NCBI GenBank assembly: GCA_003242355.1
Contig: QGUH01000327.1
Coordinates: forward strand, 1 to 5,415
Reading direction: 5' to 3'
DNA length: 5,415 bases
Source: Pseudomonadota bacterium
GTDB taxonomy: Bacteria > Myxococcota_A > Polyangia > Polyangiales > Polyangiaceae
The notes under the pieces were generated by a model that saw only the letters and a list, made by a program, of their open reading frames with translations, searched no databases and was not told where the DNA came from. The translations under genes and the position numbers were made by a program. Below, piece by piece: positions 1-5,111 of the stretch. Position 1 is the first letter of the stretch. Every line of letters starts with the position of its first letter.

Positions 1-22
1 TTCTCTTCGTTTTTTTTTTTTT
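1..22. other. Non-genomic homopolymer tail outside the sequencing adapter
   Basis: Positions 10-25 are sixteen consecutive T, preceded by a T/C-rich stretch, in a window that is otherwise strongly GC-rich. The run lies immediately outside the P5-like sequence that begins at about 23. On the minus strand it reads as a poly-A run after the adapter, which is what Illumina reads typically show when they run past the end of a short library molecule. No gene or terminator is supported here. Confidence 0.85.
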
Positions 23-92
23 TTTGCTCCGGACCCCACCTATATCTCCCCCTCTCTATTCGGCGGCAGCGTCAGATGTTTTTAAGGGACCG
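23..92 (+). other. Illumina Nextera adapter (P5, i5 index, Read 1/Tn5 mosaic end) left on the contig end
   Basis: Read on the plus strand without gaps, 23-51 matches the 29-nt P5 flow-cell sequence at 19 of 29 positions by my hand alignment. Positions 52-59 are exactly CTCTCTAT, the Nextera i5 index known as N502/S502. Positions 60-73 match TCGTCGGCAGCGTC at 13 of 14, and 74-92 match the Tn5 mosaic end AGATGTGTATAAGAGACAG at 15 of 19. All four parts are in the correct order and exact spacing, so chance is very unlikely. The mismatches increase towards the outer end, as expected of falling base quality in a read-through. Genomic sequence should begin at about 93. Confidence 0.95.
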
Positions 93-781
93 GCCCCCCG
101 GTCCGGTGCCTGCCGATTCCAGCTGGCCGCGCGCAGCTCCGCTTCGCCGACGCGCCGTCCGGCGCCACGTGCGAGCGGCTGCACGATCGAGACACGCGCC
201 GACGTCGCATACCCGGTGCTCGCGTTGAAGCCCGGCACTGCCGCACCGGCGAGGTCGTCCTCGAACCGCTCACCCGAAACCCGGAGCTCGGCGTTGGTTC
301 CATTCGGGAACAAGCGCCGCAACGAGGCCCCGACCACCGTCGAGTTCGACGTGGTGGACGTGACGCCGTTTCCCGACCCGAGGCGCGCCGAGGTCGCCCG
401 CGTGTGCCCGGCGTCCACGCCGAACAAGTAGGGGTACCTCCCCTCCTCGGCTTCCACGGCCCGCTCGGCCTGGACCGCGGCGAGCCGGGACGCCTCGCGG
501 GTCGGGTTGTTGCGCAGCGCGCGCGCGACGGCTTCCTCGACGGCGAGCCCTCGCACACGTTTCGTGGCGCCGTTGGATGCGGGCGCGGCCGCCGAAGGGG
601 CGCCCTGCACCACGCCGGGCGCGGTGCTCGCGGCCGCCGGAGGAGCGCCCTGCGCCGCAGCGGGCGCCGTGCTCGCGGCCGCCGGAGCCGGCGCGGTCGG
701 TGCGCTCTGCGCGTGCGCCACGGTCGGCCCTGCAACGAGCAGAGCGACGAGAGGAACCCAGGAGAGGCGAAGGTCATTCAT
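93..781 (-). CDS. TolC-family outer membrane efflux protein, N-terminal part (3' end missing)
   Basis: This encodes the start of an outer membrane factor, the exit duct of a tripartite exporter. From the ATG at 781, residues 1-24 form a signal peptide (hydrophobic core VPLVALLVAG, probable cleavage after AHA). Residues 25-77 are an Ala/Pro-rich linker with a 15-residue repeat. From about residue 78 the sequence fits the OEP fold: LAVEEAVARALRNNP, then RYPYLFGVDAGHT, then VSIVQPLARGAGRRVGEAEL, which is typical of TolC-like proteins. About 230 residues are genomic; the family usually runs to 420-500, so roughly half is missing. The frame continues to a TAG at 56-58, but that stop and the last 11 residues are adapter sequence. 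The ATG overlaps the permease stop by 8 bp (ATGAATGA) and has only a weak Shine-Dalgarno, so translational coupling is likely. A longer frame starting at 847 lacks a leading signal peptide and is less likely. Confidence 0.88.
585..688 (-). repeat. 45-bp in-frame tandem repeat encoding an Ala/Pro-rich linker (about 2.3 copies)
   Basis: GCGGCCGC occurs at 585, 630 and 675, exactly 45 bp apart. Each is followed by a similar block containing GCGCCCTGC, then CGGGCGC and GTGCTC. Two full copies (585-629, 630-674) and a partial third are visible. In protein the unit is 15 residues, AAASTAPAAAQGAPP followed by AAASTAPGVVQGAPS and then AAAP, located just after the signal peptide of the TolC-like protein. 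This is a low-complexity, probably flexible periplasmic segment, and its copy number may vary between strains. Confidence 0.85.
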
Positions 782-1532
782 GGCGAAGGGCTTCGATGGG
801 ATTGAGCCGCGCGGCCTTGTGCGCCGGGAGGTAGCCGAAGGCGACACCGACGAGCGCGGAGAAGGCGAAGGCGAGCAGCAGCACGTCCGGCAAGAACACG
901 AACGGCAAAGAGAGCGCTCGGGTGGCGAGCACCGATCCTCCGAGCCCCGCCGAAATCCCGAGCACGCCTCCGATGGTCGAGAGCACCACGGCTTCGATCA
1001 GGAACTGGAGCAAGACCTCGCGCGCGCGGGCACCGATGGCGAGCCGAATGCCGATCTCGCGCGTCCGCTCCGTCACGTTCACCAGCATGATGTTCATGAT
1101 GCCGATGCCGCCGACGACCAGGCTCACGGCGGCAATCGCGCCGAGGAGCGCGGTCAACGTGCCCGTCGCGGCGCTCATCGTCTCGGCGATCTCCTGCATG
1201 TCGCGGACGCGGAAATCGTCGTCGGCGCTCGGGGCAATGCGCCGCCGCTCGCGCATCAAGCTCTCGATCTGGCTCTTCACGCGGGCGGTGCTGTGCGAGC
1301 TCTTGGCGGTGACGTAGATCGCGTTGACGTCGTCGTTGCCCGCGAGCCTGCGTTGCACCGCTCGAAGCGGCAAAATCACGAGGTCGTCCTGGTCCTGGCC
1401 CATTCCGGACTGACCCTTGGCCGCGAGCACGCCGACGATTTCGCAGCTCAGCTTGTCGAGACGAATGGAGACCCCCACGGGGTCGCCCGCGCCGAAGAGC
1501 TCCCGCGCGACCGTGGCGCCGATCACGCACAC
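774..1532 (-). CDS. MacB/FtsX-type ABC permease, C-terminal fragment after a frameshift
   Basis: This is the second part of the exporter permease, separated from its N-terminus by a frame change. It opens in the end of the periplasmic core domain (VCVIGATVARELFGAGDPVG, a typical MacB_PCD segment) and continues through that domain to about residue 120. Three hydrophobic segments follow at about 128-150, 175-200 and 215-235, with the FtsX-type signature TERTREIGIRLAIGAR between the first two and the closing motif AARLNPIEALRHE. The GTG at 1532 has a GGGA 6 nt upstream, so reinitiation is conceivable. However, family similarity continues upstream of it in this frame (AAAGTL), so the fragment is not a natural gene start. 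With one base restored near 1549 it would join the fragment at 1523-1978 into a 401-residue permease, a normal family length. Its stop overlaps the start of the TolC-like gene. Confidence 0.85.
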   Translation of the reverse strand: MCVIGATVARELFGAGDPVGVSIRLDKLSCEIVGVLAAKGQSGMGQDQDDLVILPLRAVQRRLAGNDDVNAIYVTAKSSHSTARVKSQIESLMRERRRIAPSADDDFRVRDMQEIAETMSAATGTLTALLGAIAAVSLVVGGIGIMNIMLVNVTERTREIGIRLAIGARAREVLLQFLIEAVVLSTIGGVLGISAGLGGSVLATRALSLPFVFLPDVLLLAFAFSALVGVAFGYLPAHKAARLNPIEALRHE

Positions 1533-1978
1533 GAGCGTTCCCGCTGCGGCTCCCGCTCGGGGAAGCGCCGCCCCGGCTCGACGGTGTACGCGCGCACGTC
1601 GAGGTAGTCCGGCGTCGTGCCCACGACCTGCGTGCGCAGGTTGCGGTTTCCGGAGACGGCGAGCGCCTGGCGCGTCGCGGTCGGCGCCACGCGCTCGATC
1701 CCGCTGACCTCGCGAGCGAGCGCCGTCGCGTCCTCTCGTTTGAAGGACTGCGCCGCGGTGAAGGCGCCCGAACGGCGATCCCCACCGGGCGTCACGATGA
1801 GCAGGTTGGTCCCGAGCTTGCCGATGTCCGCGGTCACGCGCGCGGTGGCGCCCTCGCCGATGGTCACGAGCGCAATCACGGCTCCGACGCCGATCACGAT
1901 CCCGAGCATCGTGAGGAACGAGCGCAGCGTGTTGCGCCGAATCTCACGGAGCGCCATGAGCAGCGTGGCCCGGATCAT
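1523..1978 (-). CDS. MacB/FtsX-type ABC permease, N-terminal fragment before a frameshift
   Basis: The first 151 codons of the permease partner of the ATPase next to it. Residues 1-19 (MIRATLLMALREIRRNTLRS) form the amphipathic N-terminus usual in MacB/LolC-type permeases. Residues 20-41 are the first membrane helix (FLTMLGIVIGVGAVIALV). The rest is the beginning of the periplasmic MacB_PCD domain, including KLGTNLLIVTPG and a GNRNLRTQVVGTTPDYLDVRAYTVEPGRRF-like region split over residues 110-138. The frame then degenerates into PQRERSCA and stops at 1523-1525. The ATG at 1978 overlaps the ATPase stop (ATGA), and a very good Shine-Dalgarno (GGGAGGTG at 1983-1990) confirms the start. The gene is either disrupted or carries a one-base sequence error; the conserved remainder in the next frame favours error or a recent mutation. 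Confidence 0.87.
   Translation of the reverse strand: MIRATLLMALREIRRNTLRSFLTMLGIVIGVGAVIALVTIGEGATARVTADIGKLGTNLLIVTPGGDRRSGAFTAAQSFKREDATALAREVSGIERVAPTATRQALAVSGNRNLRTQVVGTTPDYLDVRAYTVEPGRRFPEREPQRERSCA
1540..1562 (-). other. Site of the apparent single-base deletion in the permease gene
   Basis: The first frame is family-like up to PGRRFPERE. The second frame is family-like from AAAGTLVCVIGATV. Adding one base after the GAG codon that ends at 1550 gives a continuous EREAAAGTLVCVIG. The total span of 1205 bp is one short of 402 codons, consistent with exactly one missing base. The local sequence is GC-rich with a GCGGGA direct repeat (on the minus strand at about 1550-1556 and 1539-1544), a context where sequencing or assembly could lose a base. 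No convincing X-XXY-YYZ slippery heptamer is present. Confidence 0.75.
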
Positions 1979-2718
1979 GCGGCACCTCCCAGGCGGGCCT
2001 GTCCGCCCGGGCGCTCGTCGACGATGCGGCCGTCCCGGAACACGACGACGCGCGAGACGTACACCTCCATGTCCGGCTCGTGCGTCACCATCGCGATGGT
2101 GATGCCCTGCTCGACGTTGAGCCGCACGAGCAGCTCCATGATCTCGACCTTGCGCGCCGAATCGAGGTTGCCCGTGGGCTCGTCGGCGAGGAGCAGCGCC
2201 GGATTGCTGACCAGCGCGCGCGCGATGGCGACGCGCTGCTGCTGACCGCCGGACAGCTCGGAAGGCACGTGTTTCGCGCGATCCGAGAGCCCCACCGCCT
2301 CGAGCGCGGCGAGCGCGCGCTGTCGGCGCTCACGGCTCGAGACGCGACGGTAGACGAGCGGCAGCTCCACGTTCTCGAGCGCCGTCGTGCGGGCGAGCAG
2401 GTTGAAGCCCTGGAACACGAACCCGATGTAGTGGCGCCGCAAGAGCGCCCGTTGATCGGCGTCGAGCGCGCCGACGTCGACGCCGCGGAACGAGTACCTG
2501 CCGAGCGTGGGCAAATCGAGGCAGCCGATGATGTTCATCGCGGTCGACTTGCCCGAGCCGCTCGCCCCCATGATGGCGACGAACTCGCCCGGGTGGATCT
2601 GGAGGTCGACCCGATCGAGCGCCCGAACCTCGGTCTCTCCGTGACCGTAGATCTTGGAGACTTGGGCGAACTCGACGATCGGTCCTCGCCCTGCGGCACG
2701 CGTCGCAGCGTTCGTCAC
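1975..2718 (-). CDS. ABC transporter ATP-binding protein (MacB/LolD-like)
   Basis: This is the cytoplasmic ATPase that powers the adjacent permease. It is 247 residues, the normal length for the stand-alone LolD/MacB-type nucleotide-binding subunit. Walker A is GASGSGKST at residues 51-59, the Q-loop Gln is 103 (FVFQGFNLL), the ABC signature is LSGGQQQR at 155-162, Walker B is ALLLADEPTGNLD at 174-186 with catalytic Glu180, and the switch His is 213 (MVTHE). All catalytic positions are intact. The block FQGFNLLARTTALENVELPLVYR fits the LolD/MacB subfamily (its residues lie at about 102-124). The start is GTG at 2718, forming a GTGA overlap with the adaptor stop; GGAG lies 8 nt upstream. In classical MacB the ATPase and permease are fused in one polypeptide, whereas here they are separate overlapping genes. 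The substrate is not evident. Confidence 0.96.
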   Translation of the reverse strand: MTNAATRAAGRGPIVEFAQVSKIYGHGETEVRALDRVDLQIHPGEFVAIMGASGSGKSTAMNIIGCLDLPTLGRYSFRGVDVGALDADQRALLRRHYIGFVFQGFNLLARTTALENVELPLVYRRVSSRERRQRALAALEAVGLSDRAKHVPSELSGGQQQRVAIARALVSNPALLLADEPTGNLDSARKVEIMELLVRLNVEQGITIAMVTHEPDMEVYVSRVVVFRDGRIVDERPGGQARLGGAA

Positions 2719-4028
2719 TCGGACGTCTCCACCGCGTCGACGATGACTTCCATGCCCTCGCGGAGTGCGTCCGAGACGATTTCGGAAATCTGCCCGTCGC
2801 TTCCGCCCACCTGAACGGGGATCGCCTTGGGTTGCCCCGCCTCGAGCACGTAGACGGTTTCCTGCCGGCGGGGCCCCGCGTCGGGTCGCGCCCCGCTCGG
2901 TGGGCGCCGCGTGCCGCCGCCACCGATGCGAATTCCCGGCAACGGCAACCCGGGCCGCGGACGATCCTGGGTCGCGGCCTTCGCCGCGGGCTCGAAGCGG
3001 AGCGCGGCGTTGGGAACCGTGAGCACGCCCGGTTTGTGCGAGGTGACGATCGTCGCCGTCGCCGTCATGCCCGGACGCAGCAGCCGGTCGCGATTGTCGA
3101 CGCTGAGCAACGCCTCGTACGTAATCACGGTCGAGTCGGGCTTCGGCATGTTGTTGAGACGCAGCACTTTGGACGCGAACTTCTGGCGCGGATACGCGTC
3201 CACGACGAACGTCGCTTCCTGCCCCTCGCGGACCTTGCCCACGTCCGCCTCGTCCACGTCGATCAAGAGCCGCATCTGCGTCAGATCGCGAGCGATCGTG
3301 AAGAGAACCGGGGTCTGGAAACCCGCGGTCACCGTTTGCCCGGGCTCGACGGTCCGCGCGAGGACGATGCCGTCGATCGGCGAGCGAATGAGCGCCTTCT
3401 CTCGGTTCGTCTTCGCCGCCTTGAGCCCCGCGCGCGCCACGGTGATCTGCGCCTTGGCCGTCGCCACCTGCGCCTGGGCCCGGTCGAGCGCCGCCTCGGC
3501 CGTCTCGAGCTCCTGGCTCGACACCAAACCGCGTTGATGGAGCTCGCGCATGCGCGTCGCTTTGAGCTCCGCTTCTTTGACGGTGGCCGTCGCGTTCTTC
3601 AGGGAGGCCTCCGCGCTCGCGAGCTGCGCCGCCGCTTCTTCCACGCGCGCTTCGAGCTGCTCCGGATCGATTTCGACCAGGACCTGACCGGCCTGGACCT
3701 GGTCGTTGATGTCCACGTTCACGCGGATGACCCGCCCCGTCACCTCCGCACCGACCTCGACGGAATCGAGAGGGCTCAGGGTTCCGGTGGCCGTAACCGT
3801 CTCGCGCAGGTCCTTGCGCTCGACCCGGGCGGTGACGAACTGCTCGCGCGGCTTGCCGCCGTTCCGGTTACGGAGCCAGAAGGCGAGCGCCGCTGCCGCC
3901 GCGAGGACGACGAGCAGCGTCACGCCGCGCAGAAGCCAGCGCCGCGACCGCGGACGATGCGCGCCCAGGGTGCGGAGCACTTCGGGATCACCCCGTACCT
4001 CCGGGGATGCCGCTTCGTTCGGTATCAC
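2715..4028 (-). CDS. Periplasmic adaptor subunit (MFP/HlyD family, MacA-like) of a tripartite ABC exporter
   Basis: This adaptor would link the inner-membrane ABC complex to the outer membrane duct. With the GTG start at 4028 it has 437 residues. A short cytoplasmic N-terminus (DPEVLRTLGAHRPRSRR) leads into a membrane anchor at about 31-52 (WLLRGVTLLVVLAAAAALAF). A first lipoyl half follows (about 89-121, VEVGAEVTGRVIRVNV), then an Ala/Glu/Lys-rich coiled-coil hairpin (about 122-222), the second lipoyl half (LIRSPIDGIVLARTVEPGQTV), a beta-barrel, and a membrane-proximal domain closing at EGMEVIVDAV. Residues 348-388 form an unusual Pro/Gly/Arg-rich insertion. The frame is open upstream to a GTG at 4181, but the extra sequence is not family-like and precedes the anchor by too much. 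GAGGTT 9 nt before 4028 supports the chosen start; a GTG at 3980 is an alternative. The stop overlaps the ATPase start. Confidence 0.93.
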   Translation of the reverse strand: MIPNEAASPEVRGDPEVLRTLGAHRPRSRRWLLRGVTLLVVLAAAAALAFWLRNRNGGKPREQFVTARVERKDLRETVTATGTLSPLDSVEVGAEVTGRVIRVNVDINDQVQAGQVLVEIDPEQLEARVEEAAAQLASAEASLKNATATVKEAELKATRMRELHQRGLVSSQELETAEAALDRAQAQVATAKAQITVARAGLKAAKTNREKALIRSPIDGIVLARTVEPGQTVTAGFQTPVLFTIARDLTQMRLLIDVDEADVGKVREGQEATFVVDAYPRQKFASKVLRLNNMPKPDSTVITYEALLSVDNRDRLLRPGMTATATIVTSHKPGVLTVPNAALRFEPAAKAATQDRPRPGLPLPGIRIGGGGTRRPPSGARPDAGPRRQETVYVLEAGQPKAIPVQVGGSDGQISEIVSDALREGMEVIVDAVETSE

Positions 4029-4035
4029 GATGACG

Positions 4036-4041
4036 AACCTC
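4036..4041 (-). promoter_or_regulatory. Probable ribosome binding site of the adaptor gene
   Basis: On the minus strand this reads GAGGTT. The GAGG core (4038-4041) lies nine bases before the GTG at 4028. It is the best Shine-Dalgarno match near the first candidate start in front of the conserved N-terminus and membrane anchor. It is moderate in strength, so the GTG at 3980, with GGGGTGAT some seven bases upstream, cannot be excluded. Confidence 0.5.
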
Positions 4042-4180
4042 GATGCCGACGGAGAGCATACGCGCCGGATCCGAAAATCCGTCGCACCGCTCACCGATTC
4101 GGCCCGCGGGCAGATGCAGTCGGACCGAGCGCCGGCTTCGAGCGGCCCCTCCCCAACGTCCGAGGTGTCGATTCCATTCA

Positions 4181-4203
4181 CCGCCGCCGATCACGGCGGG
4201 CGG
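4181..4203 (-). terminator. GC-rich hairpin downstream of the matrixin gene
   Basis: An inverted repeat with an 8-bp stem (CCGCCGCC with GGCGGGCGG, one bulged G) and a GATCAC loop lies 24 bases after the matrixin stop codon. The position suits a transcription terminator or mRNA-stabilising structure for the upstream gene pair. There is no T-run after it in the direction of transcription (the minus strand continues TGAATGG), so it is not a canonical intrinsic terminator, and such stems arise easily in GC-rich DNA. Confidence 0.3.
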
Positions 4204-4226
4204 CCAGTCACGGCAGTAGGCGCGGC

Positions 4227-5111
4227 TCACCTACCGCGTCGGCGAAGCATCCCGAAAGCCGCGAACGCGACGAGCAAAACGAGGCCACCCCGGCTGTCGG
4301 AGCGGGGCACGAGCGCGCAGCCTCCCGAGAGCCGTACGGGGCGCCCCCCACATTCGCCCGCAAATCCATGCCGGGGTGCGCACACCGCGTCCTCGGTGTC
4401 GGGTCCTGGAGGGAACACGGAGCAGATGCCCGCCTCGTCGTCGGCGTTCAACATCGGTTCCCCCGCCCGACGCTCGGCATACGCCGGCCACAAGATGGAG
4501 TCGGGCTCGCGCGAGTGGGAGAGCCCCAAGAAATGGCCGACCTCGTGCGTGAGCACGTCCACGAGGGCGAAGTCGTCGCCGCTGCCCGCCCGGCCCGGGG
4601 GCAAGTTGTCCTCGTTGACGATGATGTCCGCGTCGAAGATCTCACCGGTGTTCGTGTCGAACTGAAGGAGGGTGATCGCGATCGTCCGTTCCGGATCGGA
4701 AAACCACTCCTTGTCCTTGAACAGCACGATGTTCGCGTTGCCGGTGAGGTTGTACTCGGGCTCCCCACACGCGACGGGACCGAAATTCTCGACACGAAAG
4801 CCCGGGTGGTCGCCGCCGCAGTCGGCCGAAAGCCACGTCCCGAACGCGCGATTCGTCGCCGAGTCGACCTCGTCGAACCCGATCCCGAGCCGTCGAGAAC
4901 CGTTCTCGTGGATGGCGACGGTCACGCACGAGCTCGGCCAGAACAGGAGCGGGCGCGACTCGCTGATCGGGCAATCGAATAGGTCGTACTCACACGAGAG
5001 CTCGGGATTCAGGTCGTCGCACGCGCGCGCTCGGCAGTAAGCCCACGCTGGCGTCGCCGCCGCCATGCCGGCCAACGCGAAAAGCGCCGCCCCCGCTGCA
5101 CCTCGCCTCAT
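4227..5111 (-). CDS. Secreted matrixin-type zinc metalloprotease with MYXO-CTERM-like tail
   Basis: A 294-residue predicted exported metalloprotease of the metzincin clan. Residues 1-24 are a signal peptide (core AALFALAGMAAA, likely cleavage after AWA). A Cys-rich segment follows (Cys26, 31, 40, 47, 62). The catalytic region has the zinc-binding motif HEVGHFLGLSH at 189-199, with ligands His189, His193 and His199 and catalytic Glu190. The Met-turn position, expected a few residues later, reads SILW (Leu207) instead of a motif with Met. Cys230, 244 and 254 suggest further disulphides. The C-terminus has Gly264-Cys265, a hydrophobic stretch at about 275-288 (GGLVLLVAFAAFGM) and RRRGR, the layout of the MYXO-CTERM sorting domain processed by myxosortases. 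It could therefore be surface-anchored. The ATG overlaps the upstream stop (ATGA), with AGAGGG at 5119-5124 seven bases before it. The protease substrate is unknown. Confidence 0.92.
   Translation of the reverse strand: MRRGAAGAALFALAGMAAATPAWAYCRARACDDLNPELSCEYDLFDCPISESRPLLFWPSSCVTVAIHENGSRRLGIGFDEVDSATNRAFGTWLSADCGGDHPGFRVENFGPVACGEPEYNLTGNANIVLFKDKEWFSDPERTIAITLLQFDTNTGEIFDADIIVNEDNLPPGRAGSGDDFALVDVLTHEVGHFLGLSHSREPDSILWPAYAERRAGEPMLNADDEAGICSVFPPGPDTEDAVCAPRHGFAGECGGRPVRLSGGCALVPRSDSRGGLVLLVAFAAFGMLRRRGR

Larger units (their letters stand above)
4029..4226 (-). other. Intergenic region between matrixin and export operon, possible promoter
   Basis: About 200 bp with no credible gene. It is the only gap in the window that could hold a promoter for the export operon. 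A TATGCT sequence (minus strand, 4055-4060) sits about 27 bp before the adaptor start and could act as a -10 element, but no good -35 hexamer is found 16-18 bp further upstream. The region also carries the hairpin at 4181-4203. Two frames overlapping it (starting at 4181 and 4230) have no recognisable content and appear to be chance open frames of GC-rich DNA. Confidence 0.4.

Noticed and set aside
10..25. T16 run as an intrinsic terminator or regulatory tract
   Set aside because: It lies outside the P5-like adapter sequence and reads as poly-A in the direction of the operon. It is best explained as sequencing run-off.
87..104. Perfect 7-bp inverted repeat (GGACCGG, CCCC loop, CCGGTCC) resembling a terminator stem
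   Set aside because: It straddles the adapter/insert junction at 92/93 and depends on miscalled adapter bases, so it is not a genomic structure.
782..847. N-terminal extension of the TolC-like protein to an ATG at 847
   Set aside because: It would bury the clear signal peptide beneath 22 Arg/Ser/Pro-rich residues and lie within the conserved end of the permease. The ATG at 781 gives a standard signal peptide and a coupled overlap.
1540..1575. Programmed -1 ribosomal frameshifting in the permease
   Set aside because: There is no slippery heptamer of the X-XXY-YYZ type. The only slip-capable run is CCCC at 1559-1562, where slipping would lose the conserved ERE segment. A one-base error or mutation explains the data better.
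507..1607. Open frame of 366 codons on the plus strand
   Set aside because: It is antisense to the TolC-like gene and permease, with low-complexity Arg/Glu/His composition and no recognisable motif.
4029..4181. Adaptor start at the GTG at 4181 (488 residues)
   Set aside because: The extra 51 residues have no resemblance to adaptor N-termini and place the membrane anchor unusually deep. A better ribosome binding site precedes the GTG at 4028.
3988..4230. 80-codon minus-strand frame in the intergenic region
   Set aside because: There is no ribosome binding site, signal, or recognisable composition, and it overlaps the adaptor start. It appears to be a chance open frame.
2832..4982. Open frame of 716 codons on the plus strand
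   Set aside because: It lies antisense to both the adaptor and the matrixin and crosses their intergenic gap. It is Arg/His/Asp-rich with no domains, the typical mirror frame of GC-rich coding DNA.
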